A stretch of DNA of 64,000 nt from Siderastrea siderea (taxonomy: Eukaryota; Cnidaria; Anthozoa; Scleractinia; Rhizangiidae), in the NCBI GenBank assembly GCA_964030785.1, contig OZ034967.1, positions 44,948,033 to 45,012,032 of the forward strand. Reading direction: 5' to 3'. The position numbers and the translations under genes were made by a program. Under the pieces are notes generated by a model. That model was not told where the DNA came from, did not search any database, and saw nothing but the letters and a program-made list of their open reading frames with translations. Positions 11,047 to 20,644 of this stretch are shown here, piece by piece. Numbering within the stretch: the first letter of the stretch is position 1; the number at the start of each line of letters is the position of its first letter.

Positions 11047-12363
11047 ATGTCTCTCGGTGCAGTCAAGGAAGATTTTTGGCAATCAATAGCGAAGGGTACT
11101 ATCAGTGAAAGATGTAAATCTATTTTCAACCAAGAACTCTTGAGTGATGTCAAGTTCGTCGTTCGAGACTCCCAAGGCGGAAAGGAAAGTATTAAGAAGA
11201 TTCCAGCTCACAAGTTCGTGTTGGCGATAAGTAGTCCAGTGTTCTTTGCCATGTTTTATGGTGAACTGTCGGAGACTAAGGATTCCATCGAAATCCCAGA
11301 ATGTGAGTACGAGAGCCTGTTGGAGATGTTTCGTTTTATATACAGCGATGAGGCGAACTTGAACCCGGATAATGTGATGCAGTTGATGTATTTAGCGAAG
11401 AAATACATGCTGCCTTCTCTGGTCGACAAATGCTCCGCTTACCTCCAAAAAAACTTGAACGCTTCAAACGTGTTTCACGTCTTGCCAGCCGCACAGAAAT
11501 ACGAAGAAAAGGAGCTGTTGGATCACTGCTGGAAAGTGATCGCGAAAGATACGGAGGAAGCTGTGAAATCGGATGGTTTCGCGACAATGGAGAGGTCAGT
11601 GCTGGAGGAATTAGTTGAGAAAGATTCGTTGAATATCCAAGAAGGGGAGTTATTCAAAGCTGTCGATTGTTGGGCTGAAAAGGAATGTAAAAAGCAAGGC
11701 CTCATAGTAGAAGGGTCTGTCAAAAGAAGAATCCTTGGAGAACGGATCGTGAAGGGAATTCGTTTTCCAGTTATGGAAGAAAAGGAGTTTGTGGAATTTG
11801 TCCTCGATTCTGATATACTTTCCCAGAAAGAGACTTACGGCTTGATGAAATATTTCAATTCTGTAATAAAAACTCCACTGGGATTTTCTGAAGCTAAAAG
11901 GGTCGAGCATCTAAAAATAATTTCCAGGTTTAAATCACTTAATAGCTGGTTGCATAGTGTTTCTGGCGGGAGTTATTATTTAGTTTTTTCGGCAGACAAA
12001 AACATAAAGCTACATGGAGTGCGTCTCTTTGCAAGCGAAAATAGTGAATATTTAGTGAACCTGACGTTGCAGGATGGTGGGGTTGTTGTCGCCAATAAAA
12101 CGGGGAAATTCCTATCTAAGCTCATACAGAGTGCAAAAGAAAATTATCAAGGGTTTGAGATTGTTTTTGACCCTCCGATTGCTTTACAAGGAAACAAGAG
12201 GTATGTTTTTTATGCTACATTAACTGGCCCTTCCATGTGTGGGCAGGGTGGCCTGTCCAGTGTGGAGCATTCTGGAGTGAAATTCCAGTTAATTAACTAT
12301 TTCTTCGGCACTGCCGAAGTTGAAAAGGGACAGTTTTCTGAATTTGTGTTTACAGTGGACTAG
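11047..12363 (+). CDS. BTB-BACK-PHR protein (BTBD3/BTBD6-like), copy 1, intact and intronless
   Basis: A single uninterrupted 438-codon frame. Residues about 10-30 match the WQS..GTI.ER....FN.E entry of the BTBD1/2/3/6 family. A BTB/POZ domain follows (about 30-135, with SDVKFVV, AHKFVLAISSPVFFAMFYG and IYSDEANL), then a BACK domain (about 140-250, with LDHCWKVI and FKAVDCWAE.EC), then a PHR domain (about 285-438). Family members are substrate adaptors for CUL3 ubiquitin ligases, BTB binding CUL3 and PHR binding targets. The start is favoured by A at -3 and by alignment of the N-terminus. Vertebrate relatives have introns, so a retrocopy origin is possible. The DNA just downstream (from about 12821) begins the duplicated unit. 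Confidence 0.88.
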   Translation: MSLGAVKEDFWQSIAKGTISERCKSIFNQELLSDVKFVVRDSQGGKESIKKIPAHKFVLAISSPVFFAMFYGELSETKDSIEIPECEYESLLEMFRFIYSDEANLNPDNVMQLMYLAKKYMLPSLVDKCSAYLQKNLNASNVFHVLPAAQKYEEKELLDHCWKVIAKDTEEAVKSDGFATMERSVLEELVEKDSLNIQEGELFKAVDCWAEKECKKQGLIVEGSVKRRILGERIVKGIRFPVMEEKEFVEFVLDSDILSQKETYGLMKYFNSVIKTPLGFSEAKRVEHLKIISRFKSLNSWLHSVSGGSYYLVFSADKNIKLHGVRLFASENSEYLVNLTLQDGGVVVANKTGKFLSKLIQSAKENYQGFEIVFDPPIALQGNKRYVFYATLTGPSMCGQGGLSSVEHSGVKFQLINYFFGTAEVEKGQFSEFVFTVD

Positions 12364-12630
12364 GCACAATATCACAGTTGTGTTCACGGTGAAAAAAGAA
12401 CTTTATCAAATTATGTATAGCATGGTTAGCTCTGTAACGTGAATTGCAGGCGCTTTCCGTCCGGAAACTTTGTGACAGTGTCTAAAATCGCACTCGGCAA
12501 TATTTGGGGAACTTGGGTGCAACTGACCGTGATTGTTTTTAAGTGGCTAGAGTAACTTTTGTGCTGTCGTCTTGAGTGTCGAAAGCGTGAGTAACTTATG
12601 TTTACTGTGGCTTTGCTCTACTACGGTCCC

Positions 12631-12731
12631 AGGCTCGCTTTCCAGCCGTTTGAGGGAGTCCAGTTTCGTCCTCCTCCCAACGTGGTGTGCGCGAAGGAAA
12701 GTGGGCGCACAAACGGCTGGAGATCGAGCCT
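12631..12731. repeat. Short inverted repeat downstream of BTB gene 1
   Basis: AGGCTCG.TTTCCAGCCGTTTG at the left is matched by CAAACGGCTGGAGATCGAGCCT at the right, around a GC-rich centre. It is probably a small MITE. It lies between the BTB1 stop and the duplicated unit. Confidence 0.55.
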
Positions 12732-14024
12732 ACTACGCTCCATGATTGGTTAAAAATCTCGAGGCACTTTCTCAACAATTCAGAGGTAAAACCAATACTA
12801 TAATTGTGATTTGTTCGCACATATTTTCTCGCGTTTGACGCTAGTTACATTCAGTTGCTTCCAGTTCTGAATGGTTCATTGCGTAGTTTGTGTTTGAAGT
12901 GATTGGTCAGAGTCAATAGTTTGATTATTGTTCAGTATAGGAAACTAAATTGAAAACCGCTCTATTGCATAAATCATTTGTCAAAATTAGCAGAGCCCCT
13001 TGTCGAGATTTGGTTCTGTATATGAATGGTTATCCTGTGTATTTTCTGGTGCTGTCAAATCGCTTTTCACTTGCTGCTTTAGAAAGAGTGAGAAGAAAAA
13101 TCATTTATTATAAAAATTTTGATACGATTTACTTGTAAATTATAATTAATCACCTTGTCATGCAGTTTATTATACAGGAAATCACTGAAAGTTTATATTA
13201 AAAGTGCAATTTTCGCTCTTACACGCTTTAGTTAGCTTTATCTTTTCTTGTCAGACTTGTTAATGGACACAATTTTCCGAGTGAATGATAAATTGAAAGC
13301 AAAACCTGAAATTTTAAAAGAATTTTCTGTCACTGCTCATTTATGGCGGTAGACTTTTGACACAGTAAGAGAATATTTCCTTTAACGTTCGTATCTGCGC
13401 ATGAGCGGCTATTTTTAACACCCTCCAAGAAAGCTTTTGTTTTTCGCAAATCGTATTATTCGCCTGAAGTGTTGTGTTGATGTGTGCACTTTTTTCTGAA
13501 TTCCCTTTAACGCTGTAAGATTAACTGATACTGTTTTGAGTGTTGTTCCTTTTATGTTACAAAGGAGGTAAATTTGGGTTTGCTAAGGGTGAGGCTCATT
13601 TGATATCGTCAGCAGCTGACTCCGTGATTTAGATGGAACGACTTGCTATCGTCGAGTTTACAACAAGAATTGTGGCCAGTATTGCGTCTACCTCAGCTCT
13701 AAGCACTGCATGGCACATGATCAAGTAATTTAGAATTCTGCACGTCGGCAGTACGAGCTACAAATATTACATCGCGATGTGCGACAGTCATCATTAAAAG
13801 TCGTACCTCTTTAAGTCATTCATCAGCGCTGTAATATAAATGTGGTTGAATTACCTAATAAGTCCACAGTGCGCTTATCCCATATTTTTGAGGGGGGATA
13901 TGTGGAGGTTGTTGTTACCAATGAGCAAACAAATCATATAATAATTATTTTAGTAGGTGTATGCTCCCATGAAATTTGTGCGTTTCTGGAGAAAAAAATT
14001 CTGACTGAATGAAATTCTGACTGA

Positions 14025-14323
14025 ATGAAAATACTCTGAAAACGGAGAGACGTCGTATTTATAGCAGAATGGGAAAATGGGAGTTTTTCAAAAACGCTGA
14101 CGTAGTAAACAAAATTTGTCACTTTTCTGTGGATATCACCTTGATTATTTTTGTTTCTTTTTAATACTGACTATATCAATATTGAAAAGAAACAAAAATA
14201 ATCAAGGTGATATCCACAGAAAAGTGACAAAATATGTTTACTACGTCAGCGTTTTTGAAAAACTCCCATTTTCCCATTCTGCACTATAAATACGACAGCT
14301 CTCCGTTTTCAGAGTATTTTCAT
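14025..14323. repeat. 138-bp inverted duplication (palindrome) at the promoter-like module
   Basis: Bases 14025-14163 and about 14188-14323 are near-perfect reverse complements around a short AT-rich loop. Only the right arm is present in the equivalent places of unit 2 (23110-23260) and the third copy (from 60030), so the left arm is an inverted copy specific to unit 1. Each arm has an ACGTC word and a TATAAATA word, so the palindrome has facing-out TATA-like sites. Confidence 0.75.
14244..14292 (+). promoter_or_regulatory. Promoter-like module: ACGTCAGCG plus TATAAATA
   Basis: ACGTCAGCG (from 14244) is followed about 35 bases later by TATAAATA (14285-14292). The pair is kept at the third copy (TGACGTCAGCG at 60045, TATAAATA at 60072) and in weaker form in unit 2 (GACGTC at 23185, ATAAATA at 23224). 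A CRE-like site and a TATA box at this spacing would suit a core promoter reading toward the pseudo-exon. Activity is inference. Confidence 0.35.
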
Positions 14324-14475
14324 GTTCACTTTAGGGCTGAAAGTTAATACCACATCCGTGCTCCACGACGAGTGAATCTTTTGGCCATCACCAGCAATAT
14401 GCTTCATTTTCACAAGGACGATCACACAATCAAGACCAACGGATAGACACTGTTTAATATTCCCTCCTTCTACAG

Positions 14476-14815
14476 GTTCCCCTGAAGTACTGCTGGTCAT
14501 TTACTATTTGCAAACAGGCTGCAGCCCACCTGTTCTTCCATCTTTACAAACCACTAACCCAGTCCACTTCAGCACAGCGACAAGGGCCAGCGTTATAGCT
14601 GATAAGCTAACCAGCGGTTCCCTCTCGCCAGTTGTCACCTCATGTAAATCTTCAAACACCGACGCCTGTTGTTTAAATTTTTCAATTTTTACTGCAAATT
14701 TGACTGGCATCAGGTATTGTCAGTGCGTTTCGCCTCCACCAAAAGTGTCCCTTGTGACAAAAAGCGGACCAAGTCGTACATTCGCATCGACGCTCCGTGC
14801 AACGGGAAAATGTAG
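14476..14815 (+). pseudogene. Nucleotidyltransferase last-exon copy, unit 1 (frameshifted)
   Basis: After a TTCTACAG acceptor the copy reads VLLVIYYLQTGC and PPVLPSLQTTNPVHFST, very close to the functional exon at 5037. An internal deletion around 14660 removes the LGRLLVGFF segment and shifts the frame, and a stop appears at the GGGAAAATGTAG equivalent of GKNVTR. Intron sequence upstream (a CACAAGGACGATCACAC block) is also shared, so this is a DNA-level duplication and not a retrocopy. Confidence 0.8.
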
Positions 14816-15540
14816 TTTGTTTCTGACCGTCATTTGTTCTCTACAGCGGTGCTACATACATTGTGTAAGTTTAAACAAAATTTCCCTTAGCACTAAAGTT
14901 ACAAAACCAAACCCATTTATACTTAATTCTACTTGCTCTTATTACTAGGAACACACTTATTTTAAAGTTCAGATTCAATCGTTCTTTTGCAATGTTTTCC
15001 AGAACATCAACTGATTACCAGTTAAGATAACAACTGCTGCCTGTTTGTTCAAATAAGTAACAAAGACATTGAGCGTATTAAGTCTACAGAAATAAGAAAA
15101 CTGATTGTTTTATTCGTTCAATTTTATTATTTTTATTCAAGTTCTCTATTTGTAATATTTTACTAGCGATGTGACTGAAGTGACATCCTTAAAATGGGGA
15201 AGCATTATGGTAGATATTTACGTCCGCAAATTTACAAGCCGCAAATACTAAAATGCGCACTGTAAATGCTTAAATCTATTCTCAATATGTGATACTAAGC
15301 CATTTATTTTCAGTTTACTTTGGCTTTTCGCCGCTTGAGATAACATGTACTGCATGTTTTCTTAACTAAGTATGTTAAGACGTTCAACAAGTTACATCTA
15401 TCGAAATAAGAATACTAATTGTCACTGAAGCAATTCTAACACAATATTCCGTTACATTCGCCTCATTTAACACACAAATTATTGTCATAGAGAATATCTT
15501 TTGTCCTGGCTGAGACTTATGGCCACAAACTGTTGGCTAC

Positions 15541-15960
15541 GCCTATTTCCCTTTCGTAAACGGTCGTTGCCATTTTTGACGGTCGATGCCATCATTGGTA
15601 ACCAAGCCTTTAGTCATACAATAAGGCAACAAATACATTTTTGAATAGTGTTAGAAAGAACAAAGTTTAAGCCCAAGTTGAAATTACGTTTAAACTTCAG
15701 GAAAGGGCTAGGGTCACCTCTTATAGATGTATCAGTTATGAAAGACAGTTAATTATAATACATACTATAATTTTTCGGAATTGTGGCGGATTGGCGTGGT
15801 AGTGTAGTGGTAAGGGAGAGAGGTTAGCATACGAAAGGACCGGGTTCGAATCTGGGTTGTGAATATCTCTCTTTTTTAGTAGAAAAACTTTCAATAATAG
15901 TTCAAAAATTTTCTAAGTGTCTTAAAAATGGCAACGACCGTTTACGAAAAGGAGAATTGC
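15541..15960. mobile_element. TIR element carrying a tRNA-like sequence, inserted after duplication
   Basis: Ends share about 35 bp of imperfect inverted repeat around CGTAAACGGTCGTTGCCATTTT. The flanks are duplicated GTTGGCTAC (15532-15540 and 15961-15969), consistent with an 8-9 bp target duplication (hAT- or Mutator-like). The third copy at 61340-61370 runs straight through the same place, giving an empty site. The interior (15793-15862) has tRNA-like A-box and B-box words (TAGTGTAGTGG and GGTTCGAATC), suggesting a tRNA-derived segment. Confidence 0.7.
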
Positions 15961-16062
15961 GTTGGCTACAGCTGGTCAAAAACTTGCTTTCAATTTTAGC
16001 TAAAATAATAAAGAAAATGAATGAATTTTTCTTTCTAATTTACATGTAAAGCTATTACACTG

Positions 16063-17392
16063 CTACGGCTTAGACACAGGGGTAAATAAAAATTCGGAAA
16101 ATTGTCCCTTTTCAATTCGGCTCGACGAATTGTGGACATTCCTAAACAAAAATTTCACGCCAGAATGCTCTCTACGGGAAAGGCAGCCCTGTCCATACAA
16201 AGAAGGTGGACCGGCTATTTTGGCAATGAAAAAGTAAACAGCATTTGCTTCTAAAAGAATCGGAGGCTCCATGGCAACAGCAAAACCTTGATAATCTCCA
16301 ATCTCACTTTGCACGACCTCCGACATAAAAGCCTCTTTTTCAGTTAAGAAAAGAACATCACCGCCATTTTTTACCGTTAGGCTCACCGAATATTCATTGT
16401 TTTCGCTACCAAAAAAACGCACTGCATGCAGCTTTATATCTTTGTCAGCAGTAAGACATAATGAATTCGAACTGTCGGAAAAATAATTCCACCCGTTAGT
16501 TACTGTCCTAAACCTGCAAAATATCTTAAGCTTCCCATCTCTTTTCGCTCGTGAAAATCCCACTGGCGTTTTCAGTACAGAATTGAAATACTTCATCAAG
16601 TCGTATGTCTCTCTCTGGTTAAGTATATTAGAATCGAGGACGACATGGGCGAAATTCTTTTGTTCCATCAGAGGAAAACGAATTCCTTTCACGATCCGTT
16701 CTCCAAGGACCCTTCTTTTCGTAGACCCCTCTACTACAATGCCTTGCCTTTCACATTCGTTTTCAGCCCAGCAATCGACAGCTTTGAATAACTCAACTTC
16801 TTTGATATTCAACGAATCTTTCTCGACTAATTCCTCCAGCGCTGACCTCTCGATTGTCACGAACCCATCCGATTTCACAGCTTTCTCCGTTTGTTTCTCG
16901 ATTACCTTCCAGCAGTGATCCAACAGATCTTTCTCTTCGTATTTCTGTGCGTCCGGCAGGACGTGAAACACGTTCGACGCGTCCAAGTTCTTCTCGAGGT
17001 AAGCAGAGCATCTGTCGGCCAGAGATGGCATCATATATTTCTTTGCCAAGTACATCAACTGCATCACATTATCGTGCTTCAAGTTCGCCTCATCGGTGTA
17101 TATGAAACGAAAGAACTCCAGCAGACTCTCATACTCGTAGTCAGGGATTTCGACGGAGTCCTTAGTCTCCGCTAATTGACCGTAAAACATGGCAAAAAAA
17201 CACTGGACTACTGATTGCCAACACGAACTTGTGAGCGGGAATCTTCTTGCTTTCACTCCCGCCTTGGGAGTCTCGAACAACGAATTTGACATCGCTCAAG
17301 AGTTCCTGGTTGAAAATGGACTTACATCTTTCACTGATGGTACTCCTCGCTGTTGATTGCCAAAAATCTTTCCTGGTTGCATCGACAGACAT
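16063..17392 (-). pseudogene. BTB-BACK-PHR gene copy 2, broken by a one-base insertion
   Basis: From an ATG at 17392 the frame starts MSVDATRKDFWQS and runs through the BTB entry to SSPVFF, where an A-run has seven As instead of the six in copy 3 (near 17194-17200) and the frame shifts. The remaining ~390 codons (rest of BTB, BACK, PHR) are open to the stop at 16063 in the new frame. Everything else matches copy 3 closely, so the damage looks recent. A downstream start could still give a BTB-truncated product; a sequencing error in the homopolymer is also possible. Confidence 0.82.
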
Positions 17393-18365
17393 GCCTGAGA
17401 AGACTGTGCTGCTAAATTTTCGCTCGTTCCTTGAATGTTGTTGCAAACGTTTTCGAATTAGTCAATATGGCAAACTGGTGACTTTTCACTTTATTAGCCG
17501 GCCGTGACCATATGGGCCTAGCATGCAATAAACGCGTTTTAATTAGCCAGCAGTCGCCCAGGTCTACTTATATCCGTCATCTCACTGTTAACGTGGCAAC
17601 CACGCGATTTTGCGGGCACTTCACAACGACACGTCAGCACACTGCTGTGGTTGTTTCCGTGAACTCTCATGTGGTTTCATTCAGTGGTGTTCGACAGATC
17701 TTCAGTATTCCCAAGAAAGAAACGTCGCTGTTTCATCGCGCTTGTCGGCAGTAAGCTGTTTTTGGGTGTTTAGTTTGATGTGACCCGTATTTTGGACCAG
17801 TAAAACGGTTGAACTTTTAGGCGTGCGCGTGACTAACCTGCTATCATGTTTTTAGGGATACTTAAGGTCTCCTGTCGTAGTAATATTAAACATTTTTCGC
17901 CAAAATTAAAAACGCTAAGAGGTAATAGCCTTTATTTGCATAATGTTAACTAAGATTTAGCGGTAAAATTCAAGAGATACAGTTTTTGATTATGCATTGG
18001 AAGCGAGCTGTTTAGTAAGGGACTTTAAGTTTTTAATGAGGAGAAGGGGGGTTGGGATTGCGGGATTAGATCCAGTGTACCATTCGTCATAATCAACCCA
18101 CAACACAAGTGCCCTTCACTTCAGGCAAGAATGATTAGTCGACCCTATCCCCTCCCCGCTCCGGAGCCAGTTAGCAATTCTATAAAAAGCAATAAAAATA
18201 CAGGCCCGGTATATTTTTAAATTGAAAGTCATTGAACTATTGCGGGAAGTATCCGAAGCATAACAGCTAACAGGCTAGAAACTATTGAGAGTGAATATAT
18301 GAAATAATGATATGTGAACTGCGGATATTCGATGAAATAATCAAATGATGATCACTCTCGTAGTT

Positions 18366-18480
18366 AGATATCAACTTAAGCAGTTGATAAATGAACAACC
18401 TGAAAAATGTTCAGGCTTGAGAGGGATTAAGCCTGAATTTTTTCAGGTTGTTCTTTTATCAACTGCTTTTGTTGATATCT
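18366..18480. repeat. Hairpin element, unit 1 (tRNA-cassette family lacking the tRNA part)
   Basis: AGATATCAAC...CAGTTGATAAA on the left is mirrored by TTTATCAACTG...GTTGATATCT on the right, with an inner AACCTGAAAAA / TTTTTTCAGGTT pair. The arms match those of the tRNA-like cassettes at 34.2 and 48.8 kb, but the centre keeps only GGGATTAAGCC. An equivalent hairpin occurs at the same position in unit 2. Confidence 0.65.
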
Positions 18481-19235
18481 TTACTTTAACTGTGAGGGTC
18501 ATCATCATTTGTTTCGTCTGAAAACTATTGGCATTAACTGTGCAATAGACGATAGCACCTAAGAAATAGTCATATCTAGTGAACGAGGATGAAGATAAAC
18601 TGAAGAGAGAGTTATGAGAGTTAAATTAACAGAGGGAGGGAAATTCCTGTAATCCAGTCGCTTGTGGTGACTGTGAAGAAAAACGGCTCAGAAACATCTG
18701 ACTGCGAAGATATGGAACCTGAATTTGTTGGTCACTATATTTTGAAAAAACAAAACAATGTGCGCTTGTGGCGATTGTGAACCAAACTTCCCAGAAACTT
18801 CAGATTCTGGCTCTGAGGAGGGCATTGTCCAAAACGTCGGTGGCTTCTTCTTCAGAAGACGAAAACGAGATTCAGCGTGAAATGTCCACACAAACGATAT
18901 CCACTTCACAATGATTTGGCCGTAAAAGAAATGGGTTCTGCAATATCAGTGCATTTCCTGGAAGAACTTTAAAGTGTGACATCAATTTTACTTAGCTGTG
19001 AACATGGGTGCTTTAGTTTGCAAGTACTTTTGGACTAGAGTTTTGTTCACGCAAAACATGTCTGCGACATTTGGTAATTGTGAGAAGTAGGAGGTATAAG
19101 TTTATATTATATAGAAAATACAGGCTACTTTGAGAAAGGCATGAAATTTGCCATCATTGTGCCAGAACAAAAACGGCACCCATCATCTAGATTTACCTTT
19201 TACATAAGCTTAGCTGTTTGATATGTAACATACAA

Positions 19236-19408
19236 CTTATTCCAAAATGGCGGAAAAAACAGTATTCTTTTGTCCCCATGTTCATTGGCCTTTGTTGCCT
19301 CGTTTTTAGCCAAATATTCCTTTGAATTCTGCAGATTAGATCGAGGCAACAAGGGCCAATTAACAATGAGACAAAAGAGTAATGTATTTTCTGCCATTTT
19401 GGAATAAG
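19236..19408. mobile_element. Small MITE present only in unit 1
   Basis: Inverted arms start CTTATTCCAAAATGGC at 19236 and end GCCATTTTGGAATAAG at 19408; the imperfect pairing extends about 65 bp on each side. The matching place in unit 2 (about 27120-27150) has no such sequence while both flanks continue. It therefore inserted after the tandem duplication, or was lost precisely from unit 2. Confidence 0.7.
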
Positions 19409-19830
19409 CTAGGTGTATACATGTGTAAACGTAATCATTTTCAAGAAAACCGTCACTTAATAATCTATTAGAAGAAATCATTTTCTTGTAATCTTGAAAA
19501 TAACAAGTGAAAAGCGATACAGCAGTCCCAAATAGGCTACTGATACTGATTCATGTACAGTTCGATTCTTATACTAAAGTTCCACTAGGGGAAATCATTT
19601 TTTTGGAAATAAAGATTTATGCAATAAACAATACTTGTCGAACCTGCTTTAGTAACAACTGGTAGAAAAATTGGTGAAGGTAATATATCAATATATATTA
19701 ATTGTATGTAAATTATTTGGGCACCAGAAAAAGTAAGAAGACAGTAAAACAGCTGACTTTTAAATAAAGAAATTAGAAACGCACAGCAAAAATTGTTTTC
19801 CCACTGTAAACACAACTTAAGTGCTGTACT

Positions 19831-20256
19831 TAGTCCAATGTAAACAGAAAACTGGCCTTCTTCAACATCTTTTTCAAAGCAGTACTTACTAACCGAGAAT
19901 TTCACGCCAGAATGCACTTCACTGGAGCGGCCATTCACTCCAAATCAGGAAAGGGGTACTAGTTATTTCAGCCACAAGAGAATACTCCCTTTTCTCATGG
20001 AAAGTAATTGGAGCCGGGGTCAAAAACAATCTCAAACCCTTGATAATTTCCTAATTCACTCTGTAAGAGTTTTGATAAGAAATCACCTGCATCAGTTGCG
20101 ACAACAACCTCATTAACATCCTGTACCCTTAGCTTCACTGAATACTCATCATTTTCACTACCAAAAAGACGCCCTGGGTGCAGCTTTATGTTTCTGTCAA
20201 CTGAAATAGCAATAGTATTGAAACGCATACCAGAAGAATACAATACTGCCAGCCGT
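19831..20256 (-). pseudogene. PHR-only BTB fragment, unit 1
   Basis: The minus strand reads DRNIKLHPGRLFGSEN, then NYQGFEIVFDP, then after a frame change VHSGVKFSV and EEGQFS, matching the PHR domain of BTB gene 1 more closely than copies 2 and 3. BTB and BACK domains are absent. It is cut at 20256 exactly where unit 2 begins, so the duplication breakpoint lies inside this fragment. It is not expected to encode a working protein. Confidence 0.75.
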
Positions 20257-20644
20257 ATACAATATATATTTTCTCGCGTTTGACGCTAGCTACATCCATT
20301 TGTTACTAGTTCTGATTGGCTCATTGTGTAGTTTATATTTGGAGTGATTGGATGGACTGATTACTTTGGTTTTGGTCTTACAACACTCAATTCATTCCAG
20401 ACCCCAGTGCTCACGCTTCTGACTTCGCGTGCGTAAGAGAAGAGCTTTGGGGTCGAGAATGCACTCAATTGAAATCCGCTCTAGTGCATAAATCATCTGT
20501 CAATTTAACTAGAGCCCCTTGCTGAGATTTAGTTCACCCTTATATGAATAGTTAGCTTTTCACTTGCTGCTCTAAATATAGAGTAGAAGAAAAATCATTT
20601 ATTATAAAAGTTTAAATACAATTTACTTGTAATTAATCCCCTTA

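Larger units (their letters stand above)
12821..20262. repeat. Segmental duplication unit 1 (~7.4 kb)
   Basis: This segment is repeated head-to-tail from about 20263. Shared order: BTB1 3' flank (12821-13640), promoter-like module and nucleotidyltransferase pseudo-exon, BTB copy 2 (minus), its long 5' flank (17393-18960), and a PHR-only BTB fragment ending at about 20256. The junction is visible where the PHR fragment stops in mid-domain and the ATATTTTCTCGCGTTTGACG start of the next unit begins. Unit-specific differences are a tRNA-bearing element at 15541, a foldback at 19236 and the palindrome at 14025. Confidence 0.8.
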
